A DNA stretch of 64,000 bases from Actinoplanes oryzae (lineage in GTDB: Bacteria; Actinomycetota; Actinomycetes; Mycobacteriales; Micromonosporaceae). The DNA lies in NCBI RefSeq assembly GCF_030757795.1, contig NZ_JAUQWH010000004.1:1-64000 (forward strand). Reading direction: 5' to 3'. Of the stretch, positions 33,197 through 40,279 are shown piece by piece. A program made the position numbers and the translations under genes. The notes beneath the pieces were generated by a model that searched no databases, was not told the DNA's origin, and worked only from the letters and a program-made list of their open reading frames with translations. Each line of letters begins with the position of its first letter. Position 1 is the first letter of the stretch.

Positions 33197-33443
33197 CCGG
33201 GGGACGCGGTGTTTTCACGGCCTTCTAGGAAGGACGGGACGACCCCGGTTGATCAGGGGCGGAGCCGGGCTAGCACAGTTTGGTCGCGGCGGGCTGCCGG
33301 AGCGGCTCCGGACGGGCCGCCGGAAATGAATGACCTTGCGCCGGGAGCGGCCGTGGGGAAACTGCTTGTCCGGAAGGATTAGGCCGATCGGCGAGCCGCT
33401 CCCCTGAAAGAGATAAACGGCTTACGGCTCTTTCAAACGATGA

Positions 33444-33467
33444 CGGGCCCCTCGCGTGAGGGGCCCG
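33444..33467 (-). terminator. Terminator of DUF4407 gene
   Basis: CGGGCCCCTC-GCGT-GAGGGGCCCG, a perfect 10-bp stem with a 4-nt loop, about 74 bp beyond the stop of the DUF4407 gene. On the minus strand it is followed by TCATCGTTTG. Confidence 0.75.
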
Positions 33468-33540
33468 CCGGTGGAGCGGGCGCGCCGCCGATGACAGAGC
33501 GTGGGCAGGCGGAGCGCCGGAGTGACATGGTAGTCCGCCG

Positions 33541-34866
33541 TCAGGCCCGGAGGCGATCCGCCACTTCGTGAGCCGGCTGAGCGGCGGGGTGAACGGCCGA
33601 GCGGGCGGACGGACGGGTCGCGGGGCGGGCTGCTGGGTGCCGCTCCAGGAAGGCGACGGGCGACAGCGGCGGGAGGACGCTCGAGGCGACGCTGTCGTAC
33701 AGGTGGGTGCGGGCGCGTTCCATGGCCATCTCGGCGAGCTCCTCGTCGCGGGACGCCTTGCCGATGCTCTCGGCCATGACCCGGGCGGCCGCCTCGGCGT
33801 AGCGGCGGGCGTCGCGCAGGCCCTGCTCGTAGCCGATGGCGGCCTCGTGCTCCTGGCCCCGGGCGGCGCGGGCCTCGATCCGCTCGTAGGCGTTGCCGTG
33901 CGAGGCGAACTTCAGCCCGACCGCCGCGCAGTCCAGGGCCACGAGCAGCAGGGCGATGCCGATGTAGAAGATGCCGATGCCCCAGAAGTCGCTGCTGACC
34001 AGGTACCACATGGCCGCCGTGCGGGCGCCGAAGCCGGAGTCGGCGCGGATGGCCTCCGCGTTGGCCGTACGCTGATTGCTGATCTTGGCCGTGAGGTCCG
34101 CCGCCTCGCGGGCGCGGGAGTCGCGCGCCTCCTGCTGCGACCGCTGCAGCTCCGCGGCCTGCTTGTCCAGCGCGGCGGCCTGGTCGTCGAGGCCGCGGGA
34201 GCGCTGCACGAGCTTGTCGCAGTAGCCGCCCGCCGGGCAGCCCGACTTGCGCGACACGCCGTCGCCCTCCGAGTCGGCGAGCGCCTGCTGGTAGAGCTGG
34301 CGGGCGTCCCGGCGCTTCTCGGCGGCGCGCGTGTTGAGCGCCTGCACGGCGGCGTCGTCGGCGGCGGTCTCGCGCTTGAGGATCTGCAGCCGGGCGTCGT
34401 ACGCGGCGATCGCCCCGCTGACCTCGATCTCGCTGATCTGCTCGTTGTGCACCTCGTTGAGCCGCGCGTCGATCTCGCCCTGGTAGCGGGCCAGCATCAG
34501 CGGCTCGGTGATCAGCGCGGCGAACAGCAGCGCCAGGCAGAGGCGGCCGGCGTAGAGTCCGACGGTCGGCTTGCGGAGCAGGTCCGCCGGGTCGGGCGAC
34601 TCGAGGTTCTGATAGTTGATCGCCACGCGGCCGACCACCGCCCGGTCGTACGCGATGACGCCGCTCGCCACGACCGCGCCCACCAGCCACTGCCACCACG
34701 GGTGCGTGTAGTTGGAGCTGGCGTCGACGAACGCGGCGCCGCCCACCGTCCCGTACCCGAAGTAGAGGATCATGAAGATCCCGATCGAGCAGTAGAGCAC
34801 CCGGTCGGAGTGCGTGGTCACGCTGTCCGGGTTCACGTTGGCGATCCGGAGCAACAAACGACGCAT
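33541..34866 (-). CDS. DUF4407 membrane protein
   Basis: A 441-aa protein of the DUF4407 family. Two hydrophobic segments lie at about residues 25-85 (YCSIGIFMILYFGYGTVGG, WWQWLVGAVVASGVIAYDRAVVG), one at about 110-125, and a fourth at about 300-325 (FWGIGIFYIGIALLLVALD). Between the third and fourth lies a long Ala/Glu/Arg coiled coil (about 130-285), which would be extracytoplasmic or cytoplasmic as a stalk. The C-terminal 60 residues are Pro/Ala-rich. The family has no firm function. A repeat array occupies the gap upstream, between this gene and the SIMPL gene. Confidence 0.78.
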   Translation of the reverse strand: MRRLLLRIANVNPDSVTTHSDRVLYCSIGIFMILYFGYGTVGGAAFVDASSNYTHPWWQWLVGAVVASGVIAYDRAVVGRVAINYQNLESPDPADLLRKPTVGLYAGRLCLALLFAALITEPLMLARYQGEIDARLNEVHNEQISEIEVSGAIAAYDARLQILKRETAADDAAVQALNTRAAEKRRDARQLYQQALADSEGDGVSRKSGCPAGGYCDKLVQRSRGLDDQAAALDKQAAELQRSQQEARDSRAREAADLTAKISNQRTANAEAIRADSGFGARTAAMWYLVSSDFWGIGIFYIGIALLLVALDCAAVGLKFASHGNAYERIEARAARGQEHEAAIGYEQGLRDARRYAEAAARVMAESIGKASRDEELAEMAMERARTHLYDSVASSVLPPLSPVAFLERHPAARPATRPSARSAVHPAAQPAHEVADRLRA

Positions 34867-34926
34867 GAGCCCGAGTCTGGCCGATCCGGGGCGCCCCGCG
34901 TGGCGAAACGTCCGGATCAGCCCGCC

Positions 34927-35265
34927 GCCGGCCCGGCTCCGCTCGCGCCCCCGATCACCGCCCCGCCCCCGCCGGCCCGGCGACCATCACACGCACGGTC
35001 ACCGCCCCGCCCCCGCTGGCCCGGCTCGTCTCAGGCGCCCGGCCACCGCCCCGCCGGCCGTCACGCACACGGTCACCACCTCCGGCCGCGCCGGCCCACT
35101 GATCACCAGGTGCGCGCTCACCGCCCCGGCCGCGCCGGCCCACTGATCACCACGTGCGCGCTCACCGCCCCGGCCCCGCCGGCCCACTGATCACCGCGTG
35201 CGCGGTCACCGCCCCGGCCGAACCGCCTCGGTCATCACCACGCGCACAGTCACCGCGCCAGCGGC
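34927..35265. repeat. 44-bp tandem repeat array
   Basis: Units begin at 34927, 34971, 35015, 35059 (only 31 bp), 35090, 35134, 35178 and 35222. All but the short one have a 44-bp period. The three units from 35090 to 35221 are nearly identical: GCCGGCCCACTGATCACC, then a variable 2-3 bp, then TGCGCG-TCACCGCCCCGGCC. Outer units are more diverged. The last unit resembles the 3' coding end of the SIMPL gene (GGTCACGCGGACGGTCACCGC, at about 35356), suggesting that the array grew from that gene end. 44 is not a multiple of 3, so it is not a coding repeat. Confidence 0.85.
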
Positions 35266-35325
35266 GCCGGCGCCGCGGGCATCACGCCCAAGACCGGCGT
35301 GGTCCGGGACCCGCGTCGCGCGCGG

Positions 35326-35967
35326 TCACTGGCTCGGCAGCGTCGGCTCGGTGATGGTCACGCGGACGGTCACCGCGGCGTGGACGGTCTGCTGCTGGGG
35401 ATCCAGGTCGAGCTCCTCGCTGCCGGTGTCCTTGGCGAACGCCATCGTGCGCATCATCGGGCCGCCCCCGCCGGCGCCCTCGTCGCTGATCTCGACGAGC
35501 CGGTCGACCCGGGCGCCGACCGCCGCCGCATATTCATGGGCCCGGCGCAACGCCTCGGCCACGGCCTCCTGCCGCACCCCGGCGCCCGCGCGGCTGCCCG
35601 GCCGCAGCTGCCACCAGGGCCCGGAGATGCTGGTCAGCTCGGTGTCGGCCAGGCGCAGCAGCAGCTCGCCCAGGGCGGCGAAGTCGCTCACGGTGACGGT
35701 CGTGCTCACACTGCCCACATAGGCGGCGACGCGCTCGCCCTTCTTGAACTCCGGATGCACCTGCACCCCGCTCGTCTCGCGGCGCTCGATCACGTCCCCG
35801 TGGTCGTCGAGGAGAGTCCGCAGCTCCGCGGAGCGCTCGGCGAGGCGGCTCAGGGCGGTCTCGCGGGCCTTGTCCCGGGCGGACACGGTGACCGAGAACT
35901 GGGCGATCTCCGGCGGCACCTCCCGCACGGCCTCGCCCCGGACGACGATCATCGCTTGCTCAGGCAT
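35326..35967 (-). CDS. SIMPL-domain (DUF541) protein
   Basis: A 213-aa protein of the SIMPL/DUF541 family: MIVVRGEAVREVPPEIAQFSVTVSA at the N-terminus, the middle YVGSVSTTVTVSDFAALGELLLRL, and the C-terminal AVTVRVTITEP. Many family members are periplasmic oligomers, but no signal peptide is visible here, so this one is probably cytoplasmic. ATG 35967 lies 6 nt after a TAGCGT box, indicating a leaderless start. The 3' end is similar to the adjacent 44-bp repeat units. Confidence 0.8.
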   Translation of the reverse strand: MPEQAMIVVRGEAVREVPPEIAQFSVTVSARDKARETALSRLAERSAELRTLLDDHGDVIERRETSGVQVHPEFKKGERVAAYVGSVSTTVTVSDFAALGELLLRLADTELTSISGPWWQLRPGSRAGAGVRQEAVAEALRRAHEYAAAVGARVDRLVEISDEGAGGGGPMMRTMAFAKDTGSEELDLDPQQQTVHAAVTVRVTITEPTLPSQ

Positions 35968-35973
35968 GCGCCA

Positions 35974-35979
35974 ACGCTA
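35974..35979 (-). promoter_or_regulatory. -10 box of SIMPL gene (leaderless)
   Basis: TAGCGT on the minus strand, 6 nt, then ATG at 35967. Confidence 0.5.
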
Positions 35980-36103
35980 GCCCGTCCCGGGGCGAGACGT
36001 GAGTGACAAAAATCAGCCAGGACCATGCCGTTCCCGCCTACTGCCCCGTTATGCCGCTGACCGGCCCGGAGCGGCGGCCCAGTGACGTCACAGGAGGTCC
36101 CAC

Positions 36104-36961
36104 GTGAGCGAGAACCAGGCAGCGGAACGCCTCAAGGTCATTCTGCAGGCGCAGTCCCCGGAGACGAAGACCTCCGAGCACCCGATGGTGGTGCCCGCGG
36201 TGATGCCGCCGAACCAGGCCCTGCAGGTGCTCACCCTGGCGCAGCGCACCGCCGAGGAGCACGTCGCCATCGCGCACCGGCAGGCGGACAAGATCCGGAC
36301 AGACGCGCAGGCCGCCGCGGAGAAGATCGCCGACGACGCGCGGGAGCACTCGCGGGAGGTGCGCGGTCAGGCCGACCAGGTGCTCGCCGAGGCGCGCCGG
36401 AACGCCGAGAAGTCGGCGCGCGAGGTCCGGCAGCGCAACGACGAGGCCCGCCGGTCCGCGGACAAGATCGTGTCGGAGGCCCGGGCCCAGGCCCACAAGA
36501 TCACGAGCGCGGCCCGGGAGCAGGCCGAGCAGCTGCGGGCGCAGGCCCAGCAGCGGTACGAGGACGTGGTCGGCAGCCTCGGCACCCGGCGCGAGGACCT
36601 GCAGCGGCAGATCGAGTGCCTGGAGGAGTTCGACCGGGAGTACCGGGCGCGGCTGACCACGTTCATGCAGGGGCAACTGCGGGCGCTCTGGGTGGACCAG
36701 CCGCAGGTGAGCCGGGAACTGCAGGCCTCAGCGACGGCGATCCAGGGGGAAGCGGCCGGGTCGGCGACGGTCGGTCAGGGGGAAGCGGCCGGGGCGGCGA
36801 CGGCGGTTCAGGGAGAAGTGGCCGGGGCGGCGACGGCCGGCGACGGCGAGGCGGCCGGGACGGAGCCGGTGGATGCTGCCGGGGACATGACCGAAGAGGC
36901 CGAGCAGGACGGCGCCCGGATCCCGGGGCAGCGCGCGGACAAGACGCCCGGCGACGCCTGA
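36104..36961 (+). CDS. DivIVA-like coiled-coil protein
   Basis: A 285-aa, strongly charged protein. Residues about 40-205 are one long Ala/Glu/Arg/Gln coiled coil with DivIVA/FilP-like heptads (AEEHVAIAHRQADKIRTDAQ, AREQAEQLRAQAQQRYEDV). The C-terminal tail has about four diverged 13-14-residue repeats built on QGEAAG. In filamentous actinobacteria such proteins organise polar growth or form cytoskeletal filaments. The typical DivIVA N-terminal GYD lipid-binding motif is not seen, so the exact role is open. AGGAGGT 5 nt before GTG 36104 fixes the start. Confidence 0.68.
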   Translation: MSENQAAERLKVILQAQSPETKTSEHPMVVPAVMPPNQALQVLTLAQRTAEEHVAIAHRQADKIRTDAQAAAEKIADDAREHSREVRGQADQVLAEARRNAEKSAREVRQRNDEARRSADKIVSEARAQAHKITSAAREQAEQLRAQAQQRYEDVVGSLGTRREDLQRQIECLEEFDREYRARLTTFMQGQLRALWVDQPQVSRELQASATAIQGEAAGSATVGQGEAAGAATAVQGEVAGAATAGDGEAAGTEPVDAAGDMTEEAEQDGARIPGQRADKTPGDA

Positions 36962-36966
36962 GCGGA

Positions 36967-36996
36967 CGCCGGGCCCGGGATGATCCGGGCCCGGCG
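36967..36996. terminator. Bidirectional terminator between divIVA-like gene and dapC
   Basis: CGCCGGGCCCGG-GATGAT-CCGGGCCCGGCG: a perfect 12-bp stem and 6-nt loop filling the 37-bp gap between two convergent stops. Confidence 0.8.
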
Positions 36997-36998
36997 GC

Positions 36999-38168
36999 TC
37001 AGGCCTGGAGGCGGGCGACCGCAGCGGCGACGCGCTCGTCGGTGGCGGTGAGGGCGATGCGGACGTGCTGGGCCGCGGCCGGGCCGTAGAAGGCGCCCGG
37101 GGCGGCGAGGATGCCGCGCTCGGCCAGCCAGTCGACGGTCTTCCAGCAGTCCTCGTCGCGGGTCGACCACAGGTAGAGGCCCGCGGTCGAGTGCTCGATG
37201 CGGAACCCGGCCGCGGTCAGCGCCGCGCGCAGGGCGGACCGGCGGGACTCGTAGCGGGCCCGCTGCTCGGCCACGTGCTCCTCGTCCGCCAGCGCCGCAA
37301 TCATGGCCGCCTGGACGGGCGCGGGGACGATCATGCCCGCGTGCTTGCGGACCGCGAGCAGCTCCTTGACCACCGCGGGGTCCCCGGCGACGAAGCCGGC
37401 CCGGTAGCCCGCGAGGTTCGACCGCTTCGAGAGCGAGTGCACGGCGAGGAGCCCGGTGTGGTCACCGTCGCTGACCTCGTCGGACAGGATCGAGACCGGC
37501 GTCTCCTCCCAGCCCAGCGAGAGGTAGCACTCGTCGCTGACGATCAGGGCGCCGCGCTCGCGACCCCAGGCGACGACCTTGCGCAGGTGCTCCCGGGGCA
37601 GGACGCGACCGGACGGGTTGCCCGGCGAGTTGATCCAGACCAGCTTCACGCGCGGGTCGGGGCCCAGGGCGGTCAGCGAGTCGGAGCGGACCACCTCGGC
37701 ACCGGCGAGCCGGGCGCCCACCTCGTAGGTCGGATAGCAGACCTGCGGGATCACGACCACGTCGCCGGGCTTCACCCCGAGCAGCGTCGGCAGCCACGCG
37801 ACCAGCTCCTTGGAGCCGATCGTGGGCAGCACACCCGGCGCGACCCGGCCGCCGAGCGACGAGCCGCCGGGCAACGAGCCGCCCGAGGCGCCCGAATTGT
37901 CGCGCGTGATCGGGTCGGTGCCGGCGCCGACGCCGCACGCACGCTGCAGCCAGGCGGAGATCGCGGCGCGCAGGGCCGGCGTGCCGGCGGTCAGCGGATA
38001 GCCGGGGGCGTCGGACGCGTCGGCCAGGGCGGCCCGGATCGCCGCCGGCACCGGGTCGACGGGCGTGCCGACCGAGAGGTCGACGATGCCGTCCGGGTGC
38101 GCGGCGGCGACGGCCTTGGCCGGCTCCAGCAGGTCCCAGGGGAAGTCGGGAAGCGCGACCGACAGCAC
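36999..38168 (-). CDS. dapC: N-succinyl-LL-DAP aminotransferase DapC
   Basis: PLP-dependent class I aminotransferase giving N-succinyl-LL-2,6-diaminopimelate, between the DapD and DapE steps of the same pathway. The 389-aa protein has LSVGTPVDPVP, YPLTAGTPALRAAI, LVWINSPGNPSGRVLP, IVSDECYLSLGWE and the Schiff-base Lys in VHSLSKRSNLAGYRAGF. An insert of about 25 Gly/Ser/Pro residues (ITRDNSGASGGSLPGG and following) interrupts the usual sequence before VLPTIGSKELVAW. GTG 38168 follows the ferredoxin stop by 2 bp. The ferredoxin-dapC pair is conserved in actinobacteria. Confidence 0.92.
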   Translation of the reverse strand: MLSVALPDFPWDLLEPAKAVAAAHPDGIVDLSVGTPVDPVPAAIRAALADASDAPGYPLTAGTPALRAAISAWLQRACGVGAGTDPITRDNSGASGGSLPGGSSLGGRVAPGVLPTIGSKELVAWLPTLLGVKPGDVVVIPQVCYPTYEVGARLAGAEVVRSDSLTALGPDPRVKLVWINSPGNPSGRVLPREHLRKVVAWGRERGALIVSDECYLSLGWEETPVSILSDEVSDGDHTGLLAVHSLSKRSNLAGYRAGFVAGDPAVVKELLAVRKHAGMIVPAPVQAAMIAALADEEHVAEQRARYESRRSALRAALTAAGFRIEHSTAGLYLWSTRDEDCWKTVDWLAERGILAAPGAFYGPAAAQHVRIALTATDERVAAAVARLQA

Positions 38169-38170
38169 GG

Positions 38171-38494
38171 TCAGTGCGCGTCCTTCGGCGGCTGCGCCAC
38201 GACGAACGTCGCGTCCTTGTCGACCTTGCCGAGCTTCGAGGCGCCGCCGGGCGAGCCCAGGTCCTCGAAGAACTCGTAGTTCGCGTTCGTGTAGTCCTTC
38301 CACTGCTCCGGGACGTCGTCCTCGTAGAAGATCGCCTCGACCGGGCAGACCGGCTCGCAGGCCCCGCAGTCGACGCACTCATCGGGGTGGATGTAGAGCA
38401 TCCGGTTGCCCTCGTAGATGCAGTCGACCGGGCACTCTTCGATGCACGCCTTGTCGAGCACATCGAGGCAGGGCTCAGCGATGATGTAGGTCAC
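38171..38494 (-). CDS. fdxC: Seven-iron ferredoxin
   Basis: A 107-aa 7Fe ferredoxin with one 3Fe-4S and one 4Fe-4S cluster. Cys ligands are in [17 protein letters not shown] and [16 protein letters not shown]. The C-terminal extension ending VAQPPKDAH is typical of the actinobacterial FdxA/FdxC type. GTG 38494 has GGAAGGA about 10 nt upstream. It is co-transcribed with dapC, although no direct electron-transfer role in that step is known. Confidence 0.93.
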   Translation of the reverse strand: MTYIIAEPCLDVLDKACIEECPVDCIYEGNRMLYIHPDECVDCGACEPVCPVEAIFYEDDVPEQWKDYTNANYEFFEDLGSPGGASKLGKVDKDATFVVAQPPKDAH

Positions 38495-38676
38495 GGGTCA
38501 GTCCTTCCAGGGCCGAGCTCCTCGCGCCAGGCCGGCGCCTGTCACGAGCATTGTCATGTCCCATATCGGTGGTCGCACGTCTGCCTTCCCCACCGGCCGG
38601 GCGCCTCACACCCGGGCAGCGCGGAAAGCAGAACCGTACGGGCAGAGCCTAGTATCTCGCCCGAGGGAGGTGGCAC

Positions 38677-39687
38677 GTGCTCCGACGGCAGGATGTGGGA
38701 CACCGGGTCGTGGTTCGCCGAATTGTGGGTGTTTCCCGGGATCGGCCCCTTTTCTCGGACGCGCTGGGCGAGCTGGTCGAGCTGACCGAGACCGAACTCA
38801 CTCTCGCCACCGCCAAGGGTCCCCTGCGCGTGCCGCTCAAAGACGTGCACCGGGCGAAACGGGTGCCCGCCGCGCGCCGCCCGCCCGCCGCCGACGTCGT
38901 CGACCTCGAGCTGGCCGCCAACGCCGCCTGGCCCGCGCCCGTGCAGGCCCGCCTCGGCTCCTGGCTGCTGCGCTCGGCCGACGGCTGGACCGGCCGCGCC
39001 AACTCGGCGCTGCCCATCGGCGACCCCGACCGCACGCTCGATGCGGCCGTCGACGCCGTCGAGGAGTGGTACGCGGCCCGCGGCCGCCGGGCGCTCATCA
39101 ACACGCCCATGCCCCTGGCCGCCCCGGTCAGCGCCGCCCTGGACGAGCGCGGCTGGACTTCCCGGCCGCTCACGCTGGTGCAGACCATGCGGGTCGACGC
39201 CCTGGTCGACGCCGTCCCCGCCCGCACCGACCTGCCGCCCGCCGAGCTGGCCGACCGCCCGTCCGACGACTGGTACGCGATGGTCGCCGAGCACAAGGGC
39301 ACGCTCCCCGCCGCGGCGGAGCGGATCCTGACGGGCACGCCCGAGGCGGTCTTCGCCCATGTCCGCGACGCCGCCGGCACGCTCGTCGCCGTGGCGCGCG
39401 GGGCGGTGACCAGCAGCGCGGACGGCGCTCCCCGCTGGCTGGGCATCGCGCTGCTGCAGACCGCCCCGGCGGCCCGGCGGCAGGGGCTGGCGGCGCACGT
39501 GACCCGGGCGCTCGGGCAGTGGGCCCTGCAGCGCGGCGCGCCCCGGGCCTATCTGCAGGTCGAGGAGCGCAACACCGGCGCGGTCGCCCTCTATCAGCGG
39601 CTGGGCTTCACCACGCACCACACCTATCTGACCCGGGAAGCCCCCGCGGCGACCGCTGCGCGCCTGGGGGAGCGCCGCGCGCACTGA
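38677..39687 (+). CDS. GNAT-family N-acetyltransferase
   Basis: A 336-aa protein. An N-terminal SH3-like strand region (VGHRVVVRRIVG, LVELTETELTL, VPLKDVHRAKRVP) precedes a degenerate and then a canonical GNAT domain. Acetyl-CoA-binding motif A is RRQGLAAHVTRALGQWA, followed by YLQVEERNTGAVALYQRLGF (motif B). The two-domain design matches the mycobacterial acetyltransferases near fdxC/dapC. GTG 38677 has GGGAGGTGG 4-9 nt upstream; a TAGTAT hexamer near 38650 may be the -10. Confidence 0.82.
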   Translation: MLRRQDVGHRVVVRRIVGVSRDRPLFSDALGELVELTETELTLATAKGPLRVPLKDVHRAKRVPAARRPPAADVVDLELAANAAWPAPVQARLGSWLLRSADGWTGRANSALPIGDPDRTLDAAVDAVEEWYAARGRRALINTPMPLAAPVSAALDERGWTSRPLTLVQTMRVDALVDAVPARTDLPPAELADRPSDDWYAMVAEHKGTLPAAAERILTGTPEAVFAHVRDAAGTLVAVARGAVTSSADGAPRWLGIALLQTAPAARRQGLAAHVTRALGQWALQRGAPRAYLQVEERNTGAVALYQRLGFTTHHTYLTREAPAATAARLGERRAH

Positions 39688-39720
39688 ATCAGGGTGAGGC
39701 GCTGCACGCGCCGGGACCAC

Positions 39721-39761
39721 CGCCCGGGCCGCGCCGCCACTGCGGCGGCCCGCCCCGGGCG
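39721..39761. terminator. Bidirectional terminator between GNAT and membrane-protein genes
   Basis: Outer stem CGCCCGGG/CCCGGGCG and inner stem GCCGC-CACT-GCGGC give a compound hairpin in the 115-bp gap between two convergent genes. Confidence 0.65.
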
Positions 39762-39802
39762 AACGCTCGACGCTCCGGGCGTACGTGTGAATCGAAACGG
39801 CC

Positions 39803-40267
39803 TCAGCGCCGCACGACCCTGCGCTGGCGCGCCCGGGCCGTCTGATAGGCCTTCAGCGTGCGCGAGCGGAAGTCGCGGCCCAGCATGATCGCGGTCCAGA
39901 AGCCGATCAGCGTGCCCAGCACCGCGAAGCCGACGTAGAGCGCGATCTGCGAGAAGAAGTAGTCGCCGGACTCCGTGAACGGGTTCGCGCCGCTGATGAA
40001 CGGGCCCACCAGGACGGTCAGCAGCATGCCACCGAGCGCGCCGCCGCCGATCTCGGGCAGCCACTCGGCGGGGGCGACCCGCTGGGAGCGGACGAAGGCC
40101 ACCGCGGCCAGGATCAGGCCGATCGCGCCGAACATGGCGATCGACGCGCCGCTCTGCGCGGTGTCGTCGCCGTCGAAGCCGAACCGGATGATCAGGCGGG
40201 CGATGACGTTGACGGCGAACAGGGCCGCCACCAGCACCACGATCGACATTCCCCGGTGCCGCAGCAT
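39803..40267 (-). CDS. Small four-helix membrane protein
   Basis: A 154-aa protein with four predicted transmembrane helices (MSIVVLVAALFAVNVIARLII, IAMFGAIGLILAAVAFV, GGALGGMLLTVLVGPFI, IALYVGFAVLGTLIGFWTAIML) and a basic C-terminus. I do not recognise the family. It lies 12 bp after the VanW-type gene and is probably in the same transcript. Confidence 0.65.
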   Translation of the reverse strand: MLRHRGMSIVVLVAALFAVNVIARLIIRFGFDGDDTAQSGASIAMFGAIGLILAAVAFVRSQRVAPAEWLPEIGGGALGGMLLTVLVGPFISGANPFTESGDYFFSQIALYVGFAVLGTLIGFWTAIMLGRDFRSRTLKAYQTARARQRRVVRR

Positions 40268-40279
40268 GGTTCCTCCCAG

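Larger units (their letters stand above)
33006..33540. other. Intergenic region upstream of exported cluster
   Basis: 535 bp without a convincing gene. It carries the promoter side of the 32517-33005 gene and the terminator of the DUF4407 gene. Seen: CGGACTAATCCGC at 33184-33196, its inverse-oriented relative GGATTAGGCCG at 33376-33386, and the terminator at 33444-33467. The 33395-33445 stretch (GAGATAAACGGC, CTCTTTCAAACGATG) is AT-richer. Confidence 0.5.

Noticed and set aside
34927-35265. 44-bp array as a CRISPR
   Set aside because: Repeats are contiguous without unique spacers, and no cas genes are near.
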